Assembly: GCA_029891385.1 (NCBI GenBank)
Contig: CM057235.1
Span: forward strand, 19,275,120-19,339,119
Direction: 5' to 3'
DNA: 64,000 nt
DNA from: Erythroxylum novogranatense
Taxonomy: Eukaryota; Streptophyta; Magnoliopsida; Malpighiales; Erythroxylaceae
Part shown: positions 1-11,139 of the stretch, one piece after another
Position numbering within the stretch: the first letter of the stretch is position 1
Layout: the number at the start of each line of letters is the position of its first letter
Position numbers and translations under genes: made by a program
Notes under the pieces: model-generated
Database searches by the model: none
What the model saw: only the letters and a program-made list of their open reading frames with translations
What the model was told of the DNA's origin: nothing

Positions 1-172
1 GTAGTGGAACAAAAGCTAGAATCAGTTTTCTCTAGAGGTTATACAAAAGATAAACAAACACTTCCTTTCTATACATGGGGAGGTACACATAAATGCTTAA
101 TCAAGATATATAATCTACCAACATTTTACAAGAAATGCGTGCAACAGGAAAGTAAATAGGTTGAAGAATTAC
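1..172 (-). other. Formin intron 2, partial
   Basis: This lies downstream of the exon 2 donor on the minus strand. Formin FH2 exons normally continue after LLEG, but no continuation of the FH2 reading is visible here, so the intron appears to reach the window edge. Confidence 0.6.
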
Positions 173-2417
173 CTTCTAAAAGAGCTTCACAAACTTCCTC
201 AATTGTCACATTAATTGCCCTAAGCAAAATTGCAATGTTCTGTGCCTTCTTTGGATCAAGCACCCAATTGTCTTGATTTGGAGATGGAAGAACGATCTTT
301 GGAGTTACTTGTGGTTTAGTGGTCGGGTTGTTTACCACAAACAATGTTTCAATCATTTCTTCATTCAATCTGCAAGATATGGAGAAAAACACGGGTGAAA
401 CAAATTACGATCCAATGCTTGGAAACAGAAAATGCCAGATGCCATATAGAAAGACAGCAGAGTACTCCGCATCTTACTTGAAAGAACTTGATCTCAAGTG
501 ATCCCACACCATTTCACGCTCAGAGCTGGCTCTAACTTTATCCCAATGCAAAGGTTTCAACTTTGGCTTGGGAGTATCTTCATCATTCTGCACTGCTTTA
601 AATTCAAGAGGGGAAACCATGCTTGTGCTTTGAAGCACAAAAGGCCTTGAAGGAGGTACAAGTGCTGGTGGTTTTGAAATTGGTTTCCCTGTTGCCGTTG
701 ATGCAACTGGAGAGTTGCCTGATCTCCGCGGTGGTTGGGGTGGAAGAGGAGGTGGCGGTGGCGGTGGTGGAGGTGCTGCAATGGGTTGCTCTAAAGTAGT
801 GCTAATTTCCGCATTCAGACCATGAACAGTGGGAACTATCGTTGGAGACGCATCTAGGCTCTTGCCAAAACCTCTTGCTGGAGATGTGTGAGTTGAAGAC
901 AGAGACGGAGACCTACTACGTCGATCCTTATAGTTTGAATTTCTCGGCGATGCAAGCTTGTTCTTTTCGGGGCAAGTCAAAGTTGAAAATAACAAAGAAG
1001 ATCGCGTATTTCCATCCGAGTCGTTACATAATCTAGGCGGTTGGCTCTTCTCCAAAGCTCTGCTGGGCGACTTAGAAGCTGAAGACAGTGATGGAGAGCC
1101 TACATTTTGATCCAAATCACTTTCAGCCTCTGATCTTTTGTCCAAACTTCTGTCTACCGATGAAGAAACAGAGTGAGGTGAAGAAGGTTGAATCTTTTGA
1201 TTCAAATCAGTCGTTATACTCGCCGGTGAAAGTGATGGCGACCGCACATTTGGATCAAAACCACTCAACACTTGCAGAGACCTGACTCCCCCTTTCTCTA
1301 AAGCACTCGCAGGCGATGTAGAAGCCGAAGACAGTGAAGAAGAACGCACCTCTTGCTCAAAATCTAAAGATATTCTAGGCGATTCTTCTGGAGACGAACT
1401 GCATAAAGACGGCAAAGAAGATCCGCGCTCATCAAGATGATTCATTGGTGGTGGAAACGAGGGAGGGGACGCAGGGGGGTCCTGAACGAAACTAGACTCT
1501 GGTGACTTGGGCCGCGGGTTCTCACTAACCGGCGGAGAAATGCTAGGAGACTGAGAGCAAGCGGGAGACCCAGAATTGGAAGAAGTACAGGAGCTCTCTC
1601 TATTACTTCTTGCTCCAGAATCGCCACCACGCACAGCAGCAAACACTCTTCTAGACCCCGATCCGGTGGCAATGGAGCTCTCACGACCAGCCAAAGACCC
1701 TCTCGGCGAGTAAAACTCCTCTTCCTCGTCATCCCCCGTAGAGCCCACGTCAACATTGGCATAGCTCTGCCTTGAAACCTGTCTGTTAAGCGGTGGCAGG
1801 GGGTGGAGCTCCGGAGACTCCAGTTTACGCGGGTCATAATGCGTTTCAGAGTTGTCATTAACGAAAGTGGGCAAGTAGAGAAAGTCGGAGCGCGTGGAAG
1901 AGGTGGTTCTCAACTTATGGGCATTACTGGTACTAGTAGTGTTGGTGATGTGGGATGTATAATAATTAGGCTTGTGGTCGGAGAGATGGTGATGAGGATG
2001 ACGTTGGTGGTGGTTGCGACGATGGCGGGAGTAGTAAAAGAAGAGTATAAAGGCCAAGACAATGAGAACAGAGAGAAGGGCGGAGATGGAGAGGGCGAGG
2101 AGTTTATGGGAATTGCGTTTGGGTATGGAGGAGTGGGGGAGGATGAGGGAGGAGATGTTGGCGGGGAAGGAGGCGAAGGTAGTGGGGGACGGAGGAGGTG
2201 GAGAGGGGTAAGAAGGAAAAAAAGGGGAATGGTCGGGGGCAGAAGTGGAAAAAGGAAGTTGAGGAGGAGGTGGAGGGGAAGGTGTGGGAGGTTGAGAGGG
2301 AGGGAAGGATTGGAGGGGGAAAAAAGGTTCATGAAGAATCCGACGACCGGCGGTGGTGCACGAGAAGGGGTGGGATGCGTAGGATAAGAAGAAGATGATG
2401 ATAAAGAAGAAGGGCAT
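173..2417 (-). CDS. FH1: Group I formin (FH1-like), 5' coding exons, runs off the left edge
   Basis: Membrane-anchored plant formins nucleate and bundle actin at the plasma membrane and cell wall interface. Coding exon 1 is 2417-478 and exon 2 is 369-173. The donor at 477/476 (CAA|GTAAGA) and acceptor at 370 (TTGCAG) join as [18 protein letters not shown], the usual formin junction; exon 2 ends at a second donor (GAAG|GTAATT). Seen in exon 1 (646 codons plus two bases): hydrophobic signal peptide at about residues 1-20, proline-rich extracellular stretch at 33-85, transmembrane helix at about 105-129 followed by an Arg/His stop-transfer cluster, the [10 protein letters not shown] motif of group I formins at 234-241, Ser/Pro repeats at 357-520, FH1 polyproline at 548-563, and the FH2 start ([10 protein letters not shown]) near 619. 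The ATG at 2417 is the only one placed before the signal peptide. The rest of FH2 lies left of the window. The frame is intact and looks functional. The family assignment is firm; which FH paralogue it is remains inferred. Confidence 0.95.
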
Positions 2418-2741
2418 TGTAGTATGTGGTGGTTACGAATGTGATTTAAGCGTAGTGTATGTAACTCTGTTCGTTTTGTTAGACTAAGAATGGTGGTGTG
2501 TGCTGCGTTGGCTTACTCAGGGACTGGATCTCATCCAGCTAAGGAGTAAGGGCAAAATTGTGGTTGCTTCACTTTCTTTCTTTCTTTTTCTTCCTCTTCC
2601 TACCAACGACCGGACCGAAGGTGCATGTTGCTATGATTTTCTACTTTCGTTTTCGCTGGGTTGAAGCTGGAAGTGTTATCATTGTCCTTATGGTTGGGTT
2701 CTAGATATTTGGCTGAGCATGCAACCATCCACCGTTCCTTA
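2418..2741 (-). promoter_or_regulatory. Formin 5' leader and proximal upstream region
   Basis: About 320 bases lie between the formin ATG and the SINE upstream. The region holds a purine-rich tract on the gene strand (TTTC/TTCC repeats on the plus strand, 2568-2600), a common feature of plant 5' leaders. I see no convincing TATA box. The promoter role is inferred from position only. Confidence 0.35.
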
Positions 2742-2757
2742 ACTATGTAATAATTTA

Positions 2758-2974
2758 AACCAAATAGGTTTGTGTGAGTGATTCAGCACTCTTATTTTTT
2801 AATGAGACGTCTCGAATTTAAGTTTTGGGAATGAAAAAATCTGTTTGGCTAGCACTTTATCGCTTACAGGTTGACCCGGTGCTAGCGAAGATTAGTCTGA
2901 GAATAACTGACTTAAAAGACACCTTCTCATAAATTAAGACCCTCCTAAAACACTTTGTAAATTTAAAAAAAAAT
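2758..2974 (+). mobile_element. tRNA-derived SINE, 217 bp, with target-site duplication
   Basis: The body has a head with a pol III A-box-like stretch (GTGATTCAGCACTC, near 2777) and a decayed B-box-like stretch (GTCTCGAATTTAAG, near 2808), and ends in an A-rich tail at 2961-2973. It is bounded by a direct repeat: ACTATGTAATAATTTA at 2742-2757 and ACTATGTAATGATTTA at 2975-2990, 15 of 16 bases equal. Such a duplication plus an A tail is the mark of LINE-driven insertion. A diverged relative is at 24225-24420. It sits about 340 bp upstream of the formin start codon. Confidence 0.75.
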
Positions 2975-3136
2975 ACTATGTAATGATTTAGTTATTTAAA
3001 ATGGAAAACTGCACCACACCGACACATGATTTCCCTCTTTCTTTCCTTTTTTTTAATTTTTCATTACTACCTGTCGTTTGATCTATGTTTAAAACAAAAA
3101 CAGCAAACAGGAACGAAGTACCACGGTTCCTTCCGA

Positions 3137-3972
3137 GTCTCCACCCAAAAACACGACGTGGAGACTTTTCAAGCAAAAGTAGGTTTATTTCACGTGAGAG
3201 CATCAAACCAATAGAAGAAGAAGAATCCACCTACTTATTCACAGCCCAGGCATTCAATTATTGAGATAGGTAATGTCGCATTCATATTACGGTAATTGTA
3301 ACCGCGGTAGTACTTTTACCTGCAATAGTACGGCGGCGGGCGAATATCATCGACGATGGAACTGACTATTCCAAGCCTCACTTCCTTGGGTTTTCTTGTT
3401 AGTGCATTGAATATGGCCATCTTCTTTTCGGTAAAAGTGTAAAACCACTCTCTTATTTCATTCATCGTTAAACTTATAAACCTCCATACTTTATGGTAAA
3501 ATATTTTTTTCCATGTTATTTCTTGAATTCTAAAAATATTGTATAAAGTCTTTGTGTTTTGTAAAATTAACAGTTGTATTCGACAATTCAATAGCAAGAA
3601 ATGTAATGCTTATATTCCTATCTCAAGGTTGACATATGAGCATTCTCTCATAGAAGATAAGATTATGGTTACATATAAAGGGAAATCTTCTCCAAAAGCA
3701 CAAGGCAAAGAATGAAAATTAACGGGAAGAGTTTTCAATAGAGGAGACTATTGAGAGGTGATGGGTTTAGTAAAGCTTAATTCAAAAAACAACAAAAATT
3801 GGGTGGAAGCAAAACAAGTATTAGATAACCATGAAAGCCTAGGTAATTCGACTCAGGTTGAAAGAGAACCATCTACAAATGGTGAGAGTGTTTAAGTAGA
3901 TAACATTACAAATTCAGTTCAGCCAGTAGGAATTCAACAGCAATCATTGAGTGCTTTAAATAAATCACTAGG
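3137..3972 (+). repeat. Duplicated segment, copy 1 (partner at 22900-23680)
   Basis: Long collinear similarity to 22900-23680 with small indels. Both copies open with a stem-loop (stem GTCTCCAC/GTGGAGAC here, 3137-3165), then share a CACGTGAGAGCATCAAACC stretch and a TGGAACTGACTATTCCAAGC stretch. The similarity continues into sequence that looks like the front of the LINE relic that follows, so the repeat is probably the LINE's 5' untranslated region and start of ORF1. That identity is inferred. Confidence 0.65.
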
Positions 3973-5880
3973 AAACAAGAGGGAGAATGAAATGCAAAAT
4001 TAGTGAGAATAATCATTGCTATAGAGACTATAAACTCCAATAGAATGAGCAAACTCAACAGATAGCAGAACAACAGAGAGGAGTTACTTAAAAGGAGCAG
4101 TTTGAGTAGGTAATCTCTTGGAAGAGCAATAGGAGCAAGAGAAAAGACTCCAAAAGGAAAAGTAGTCTCATATAACCCTAATAGTCAGGAATATAAGAGG
4201 AATAAACACCCTTCTAAGCTTAATGCAGTAAGGGATTTTGTTCTGAAGGAAAAGCCTCTCTTATTTTGTTTATTGGAAACCAAAACTAGAGAAGCAAATC
4301 TGAATAAATTAAGTTGTTTGTGTAGCAAATGACAGTTTCTCACAAACCACCAACTTCATACCTATGGAAGGATTATAATTGTTTATAATGGTGATCTCTT
4401 AGAAGTGAATAAACTGGCCATCAATTTATTCACACAAAGCTTAACTTCAAAATGGAAAATTCTTATGCTTTAGCTACTTTTTTCTATGTTTTTAACATAA
4501 TGTTTCAAAGAATTGAGCTATGGACTTCCCTTCGAAGACTCAAAGTTTTAGTTAGAGTTCCATGGCTAGTTAGTGTGGACTTTAACGCCAACCTTTACAA
4601 ATCAAAGGTAGAAGGAAACTGTAACCTACTCAACTACACCTCTAATATGTTTGATTGCATGTAGGATGTGGAATTAATCGATTTAAAATCTAAAGGTCAT
4701 AGGTTCACTTGGTCCGACAAACACAGCTTTAATTGGCTCATCTAGAAAAAGCTAGATAGGGCTATAGTTAATGTGGACTGGTTAAATACTTTTTCAGGAA
4801 GCTCAGCCAATTTCTTAGACTTGGAAATTTCTAATCATACCCCTATCAAGGTTGATAATTTGTTTAAAATGACTAGAATCCATCATCCTTTCATATTCAA
4901 CAATTTTATGATTAATATGGAGGGTTTTCAAGAAGCAATTACTAAGGGATTAGAGTATAAGATCTATGATACTAAGCAATATATTTGTTCGTAAAAGCTC
5001 AAGGCTATTAAATAGGAATTGAAGATGTTAAATTTAAAGAGAAGTCAGGAATTCCACAAAGGAGATAGAAATACCAAGAAACAAGCTTTCGGAAATTCAA
5101 AAATCTTTGGCGGCTAACCCTAATAATTATACATTAGCTATAGTTGAGAGGGAAGCCTGTAAGACCTATTTACAAATAGTAGATAATCAATATTCTATAT
5201 TGAAGGATTAAGGATGGGGACAAATGTACAAAATTTTTCTTCAATTCAGTGTCAACTAGAAGAAATGTTAACCGAATCACATCCATAAAAACCGAAGCTG
5301 GTGAAATTGTATTTGGGCATGATGGAATTGCAAAGGAAGCTAGGAATTTTTATCAAAATCTCTTAGGCACAGAAGGTCATTCTATAGGTAACAGAGTAGA
5401 CAATTTGTTACAGCCAAGATTCCTAAACATGAAGCTTCATTGCTAATTATACCTTCATGGATCAGGAAATAAAGAAGGTGGTTTTTAATATGAATGGCTC
5501 TAAGGCTTTAGGTCTAGATGGATTGAATGGGCTTTTCTTTCAAAAAAAACTTGGAGTAGCATAGAGAGATTAGTTAAAGATGTTATGCAGGAGTTTTTCC
5601 AAAGTGGTGTCTTATTTAAGGAGTTTAATAAGATCTTTCTTTGTTTAGTCCTTAAGAGTTCCAACTCAACCACTTGGAGTGATTTCAGACCTATATCATA
5701 TACTAATTTCCTCTATAAGGTCATTGTCATGTTCTACATTTACTCATTAGCGAGAATAAAGGTGCTTTTATGAGTAGTAGAAATATTAAGGATAATATCC
5801 TTTTATTGCAGGAGTTTTTGAAAGGGTACACTCGAAGTAAAAGTCCTCAAAACTGTACTATTAAAGTGGATCTACAAAAT
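3720..5880 (+). mobile_element. Decayed L1-type LINE: ORF1 remnant, endonuclease, start of reverse transcriptase
   Basis: Translated pieces in shifting frames match plant L1 ORF2 in the right order. The endonuclease start reads NIRGINTPSKLNAVRDF followed by LLETK (about 4190-4290). Then come PWLVSVDFNA (about 4560, normally PWLVLGDFNA), GHRFTWSDK (about 4697), KKLDRAIVNVDW (about 4748) and SNHTPI (about 4835). The RT start NGSKALGLDGLNGLFF is near 5492, DFRPISYTN near 5682, and SRNIKDNILLLQE near 5774. Stops and frameshifts are frequent. It breaks off at about 5880, right after KVDLQ, before the RT catalytic YADD. Dead copy. The abrupt 3' end suggests a later insertion or deletion there. Confidence 0.8.
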
Positions 5881-7929
5881 CTCCTGCAAACCATGTCACA
5901 TCTATGAGTTAATGCTCACGGATGTGACAACAATGCTTACGGCCATGTAATTAACATGCCAAATTAAATGCATGGTCATGAGTTAATGCTCAAAGCCATG
6001 CAATTGACCTTTTATTATGTATTTGTTTAATTGACTATTGGGTCACGAAAATTCCTATTGTATGCTAATAACTCATTTGAGACTACTAATAACTAATCTT
6101 ATAATTATCAACCGATATTATTCAGGTTAAAGTTATTACGATTGCTTTATCAATTTGTGAATTCCTATGATAGCTTTGACCCTAATCTAAAGGATTTATG
6201 TTGACCTACCTTTAGGTTTGCAAATAAATCATTTCAATTATCGTAGAACTATTCATAAGCGGGATTCCTCAATCTATATGTTTGAAATCAGATTATATAC
6301 TAATATTTCGGATCTATTAGAACATACATTAAAGACATAATTGAATTACTATAGATCAATAAAAATAATTACATTAAATAAAAGAATCAAAACATGTTAT
6401 AACACAAACTATAGTTCATCTCACTTAGACACTAAAGATGTTTAGTTACATATGATAAAAACAAAATCAAACATAAATAGAAAGAAAAACAAATAAAAAA
6501 CAATGAATTCATTATTCTAAATCTCCCTTTATCTCCTATCAAATGTTCTTGCAAGGTAAAAGTTTGAAGATGTATTTTATCAGATCTATCGATGATTTCT
6601 TTGTGTTTTCCATGTCTTTGAATCAATATCACCCCTTTTGAATGATCCATATGTCTCTAAATTCCTTTGATATGCCCTCATGTTCAGTCCATATTCACTT
6701 ACATTATGGTGACATAGGCTTGTGTTTATCTATGTATAGTAGTGATTAGTTACGTAAAAATTTCAAAAAGATAGTTGTAGTAACTCAAAACTCAACAAAG
6801 TCCTTTGTTAACATTATGTTGGACAAAAAAAGGTTTCACAAGTTTAGAAGAGAGGCAGTTGAAAACAACATGAGTTTTTTGACAGACAATTTTAGAGAGA
6901 ATGAAACCAAGTTTAGAGACAAAAAAAGCAATTATGAGTTGAGACCTATTGCAATTATGAATAAAATAATCGGGGAACAAAGTAAGAAGATTAATCCTGA
7001 TTCTTTAAAGACTTTTGATAAATAAGTCATGAGAACTTTATCTTCTTTCGTATGTTCTTTACTAATGATTGTTAGTTTGCATTCTTTTATTATAAAATAA
7101 TTGGGATATAAATATATTAAACCTTAGAACGTATGTTTGAATTGATTTCTTTAGTTTAATGAAAAATTCTAATTTCTTGACATTTGTTCATGTTTTTATA
7201 TTATGTTAGATTGAAGTAACAAACTTAAAAGATTCGGCATTTGGCTTTTTATATAGGACTGAAATAGCGAATGAAGAAATTCTTATATATAACCTAGTTA
7301 ATAAGATAAATAATGGGGGTTGCATGAATCTTTGTTATTAGGATCCATAATCTTTTTGAGTTATGGTTAAACCTATTAAGAGAATTCGTAGATTATATTG
7401 ATGCATTCTTACAAAGTTTTGATGTGAGAGAACTTTTAGTCAAATATGCTTAAGAATAAGGACTATACATGTTATAACCATGAGCATACAGTTGTAACTT
7501 TAGGGTTTTTATAAGTTTAAGAAACTAGAGTTGATCATTAGATTGAGATAAATTTAAGCTTAGTAAAGTTCTAGGGGATTCCTATTTAGATCTAGTTATT
7601 GAATTGATTATTCATTCTTAGAATTGCTTTAGGACAATTTTCTAAATTGCTATTTCAATTTTTCCATTATAATTTTAAGCAATCATTCACTTATTTAGAT
7701 TATATAATAGAAAGATAGTTATTACTAGTAGTCACAATCTCTTTGGGATGAACATTTAACTTATATAGACTATACTATAAAAATGATTGATAACTTTCCT
7801 TTGTTATTTCTTTAGTTTTATTCTTTAAGTTTTGTTTTATTAACTCATTTATATACTTCACATTAAAGTGTTAGCAACTGATCCCCGACACATTAACAAC
7901 AAAACCCCTCTTTTTGAAAAAATGAAGAC
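5881..7929 (-). mobile_element. Probable Athila-like non-coding relic
   Basis: I see no coding similarity in this 2-kb AT-rich block. At its right end (7865-7893), read on the minus strand, there is TGTCGGGGATCAGTTGC, resembling the leader next to the primer-binding site of plant Athila/Tat-type gypsy elements. The left end (5890-6000) has repeated CATGTCA/GGCCATG words like those at 21340-21460. A 69-codon open frame at 6816-7025 resembles nothing I know. The assignment is tentative. Confidence 0.3.
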
Positions 7930-9668
7930 TTGGTCTCTAAATAAAGATTTCAAGAATAAATATATACTAATTTGGATTAATATCCATTATTTTTCCTTGG
8001 AATAATTGAATACAATTGGCTTAAACTACTTAGTAAGTTTCTTGGGTAAACCCATACGTTTAGGTAAAGCCATAACACACATAAAGGGATTTAGATATGT
8101 AAGGGTTAATGTAGAGATTGAGATGGAACAATACTTAATCCTATTATTAAGGCAAAAAAAAGAAAATTTGGTTGAGGATTATGTAGTTGTCTCTTACCAA
8201 TGGAAGCCATCTTTAAGGCACCTAGGAAATAGATGGAGATCATTAAGTAAATCATTTGTAAAAGGATATTATTATAAACTAATAAGGATAGAATACCTTA
8301 ATGTAATGGTTGAGATGAGCACCTATAATGTAAGAAAAACATGTAAGGATATGCCTCATAATTCTTTTATGAATGTAGGTACATATATTCAAAATAATGA
8401 AAACACCATGGGTTCTCCAATATGTTTTTAAAGTGATTTATAGTTACAATATCATAATGGTACCCCAAAAGTTGCTTAGGTGATCCTTTCTCCAAAATAC
8501 CAAGATGTTGGTGCTAAGGAAGGGCATTGGGATAAGTATGCTATAAATTTATCAAGCAAATCCACCTTAAAGAGCAATAATGAATTCCTTATAATAAATA
8601 CTAAACCAATTGAGTCAAATTCTCATAAGATGAAGTATAAGAGCATCGATGCCTTAATATAATCAGAAGAATATTTCTTAATAGTAACTAGCAGAAAATC
8701 TAAAAAAACTAGGATTACAAATCATCAACAACACTTTAATGGCATAATAGTAATTTTCCCTAAATGAATTGAAGTTATGCCTTTAAAATCCTCCTATCAG
8801 TTAGCCCATTTGAATATGAAGCTATTACCTAACCTATGCTTGGTATGCTTCACATTTATCTATATTGTAAGCCTATCTTTTCATATGAATTCTTTTTATA
8901 ATGAGCTAAAAGCATTTTATAGGAATATAGATGCACCATGGATGTTATCTAGATATTTCATAAGCAGAAGATGGTTTATAATGAAAAAGCTAAATAGAGT
9001 TTTGGTAAACCATGTTAGCTATCAAAATTCATTAAGAGTAAAACCATCTTTAGAAATAATCTTATTTTATATAATACCCCTATTAAGATCTATAACTTGT
9101 TCAAGGTAACTCATAGGAAAACCCTATTTAGATTCAATAACCACTTAATCAATCTAGAGAGCTATGAAGAAGTTATGAAAAAAAAAGGAATGGTAGCTAA
9201 TATTCAAGGTTTTGAATCTACAAATGTATAAGAAAATTGTAGATGGTGAAAGAGGATCTAAAGAAACGAAATAAAAAGCAATTCATCAATACAAATTTAA
9301 ATGTCAAGAATGCTAGAACCTCACTCTTCCAAAAACAAGAAGAGCTTTGTCAATCACTAGGAGATGCCTTTAAGCAATCTAAAGAAAGGCAAGATTTATC
9401 GAAATAAATTCAACCCATAAATATTTAAAACTCACTTTAAAAATAAAAATCAAGAATTTTCTAGCTTAAAATGGAAACAGGAACTTTACTTTTTTAAATA
9501 TATATATACTTTCAAGGAGGAACAATAATAAAATTTCTTCTTTGATAAATAAGGATAGATACGTGATATGGTAATAGCATGCGATAAAACTAATGGCACA
9601 AAGATACTTCTATAGTACCCTAGGCATCACTTTAACAAATTTTCATCTATCCATCTCAGTTCTTTCAT
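7930..9668 (+). mobile_element. Second decayed LINE, front half: ORF1 (DUF4283-like) and endonuclease
   Basis: Near 8015-8110 the translation reads LVSFLGKPIRLGKA and RYVRVNVEIE, then VSYQWKP at about 8190. These are the landmarks of the RNA-binding ORF1 found in plant L1 elements (LGKP...DKAT, YARV.VE, V.YEWKP). Endonuclease landmarks follow: DAPWMLSRYF at about 8930 (PWMLLGDFN in intact copies) and KKLNRVLVNHV at about 8985. The linker towards the RT reads SRRNNNKISSLINKD near 9514. Many stops. It stops at 9668, exactly where a TGTTGGAACC LTR end begins, so the element looks interrupted rather than truncated. The probable continuation is at 13205-14990. Confidence 0.7.
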
Positions 9669-10336
9669 GTTGGAACCCCTCCCCGAAGAGACACGTGTCC
9701 GACGTCCTACGTGACATCTGGACGCGCATCTCACGAGGGAGGAATTCCTCACCACAAAAATTAACTCAATCGAACTTAATTTAATGTCATCCGAACAAAT
9801 CTTGCTAAATTTATCCTAATTATCCTCCAATAAAATTGATCTGTTTAGAGCCATAATAAAATCTGATTCCTAAGCTCAAATGAAATTTCATGTCTCCTGG
9901 TCAAATAGAATCAGAAATCTCCTCAATCGGATCTCTATAGATCGCAAAATCGTCCAAAAACAGAAAAATATTCAATACCGTCACATAATTGACTTTCTTT
10001 AATAGTATCCGTAAATTCCCACTAAAACCTGAATCTCTAATTTTACCTAGAAGGGGTAGAAATTTTTTTAAAAAATTTAACGCTTCGAAAATCGTGCAAA
10101 TCGGAGGTCAAACGGAGGAGAGACGAATAAAATAGAAAACGGGGTTTAATTTCTCAAAATTGAAAATTCAGTTTTTAAAACTAATGAAAACTTCCCTAAC
10201 TTTAAACTTTAATAACTTTTCACCCCGAAACCCAAATTTTGAAAATTTGGTATCAATAAAAAGGTAAAAAGAAGCTCTACAATTTCCTAGAAGGATTTAA
10301 GAACTAATTTGGCCATTAAGGGGATCAAAACTTTCT

Positions 10337-10672
10337 TTAAAGTTTCAGTCCAAACTCAACCTCCCTCTCCGGTGGCAAACCGGGCAACTTCTCAGGAAAC
10401 ACATCAGGAAACTCCCTCACAATGGGAATATCCTCCACCCTGCTCTCCTGCACACCAGTATCCACTACACACGCCAAGAAAGCCTCACAGCCTCTTCCCA
10501 TCATTTTATCAGCTAACAAAGCTGATGCAAGCCGTGGCGATGTCAACTTTCTGTCTCCTCTAAAAATTACTTTCTGACCCTCACCCAGATCAAATTCCAC
10601 TTCCTTTAAACCACAGTCAAGCTTTGCCCGATACTTCTCCATCACATCCATTCCAACGATCACATCTAACCC
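10337..10672 (-). pseudogene. Gypsy pol fragment: protease end to reverse transcriptase start
   Basis: About 110 residues stay open. GMDVMEKYRAKLDC resembles the end of the retropepsin domain (GMDWL..Y.A.IDC). GCEAFLACVVD and DIPIVREFPDVFPEKLPGLP form the classic linker into RT in Tekay/Del chromoviruses. The reading ends just after EREVEFGLKL, where RT proper would begin. It lies on the same strand as the LTR around it. It is a fragment, not a gene. Confidence 0.85.
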
Positions 10673-10747
10673 CTTTTCTTCTTCCTTCTTAATGGACTCT
10701 TAGAAACTCTTCTCTAAAGCAAGAAAATCACAAAGCCCTAACCTATT

Positions 10748-10793
10748 TTCTTCTTCTTCTTCTTCTTCTTCTTCTTCTTCTTCTTCTTCTTCT
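10748..10793. repeat. (CTT)n microsatellite
   Basis: About fifteen uninterrupted CTT units on the plus strand (GAA on the LTR strand). They probably expanded from the purine-rich block of the LTR. Confidence 0.95.
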
Positions 10794-11139
10794 CTCCAAC
10801 GAAAACCCCCCTTCTTTCCTTTCTCCTTGTAAATTTCGTAAGTCTCCTTCTCACTAATGGGAAATAAGGCTTTTGTTTCCTCCTATCTCTTTTAATGAAG
10901 CTAAAAAGACAATATTACCCACCTCCATTATAAGCTTTAACCTTATCAACTTAAAAGAACTTCCCAAATTAACCTTACTCATCTTATTTCTTTAGTTTCT
11001 AACAACATACCAACTCTAATTTAAACTCTTAATCCCTCCATAAAAAATCCATCCACCTAAGCATTAAAACCTCAAATTATTCTAATTAAATTTTTTTAAA
11101 GCAAACTAAACCTCAAAGTAATTTAAACATGCTTATTTA

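Noticed and set aside
1803..2387. Gly/Arg-rich open frame of 194 codons on the plus strand
   Set aside because: It is the complement of the proline-rich N-terminal part of the formin; no protein family resemblance.
10741..10793. Splicing polypyrimidine tract of a host gene
   Set aside because: It is a pure CTT microsatellite inside a retrotransposon LTR.
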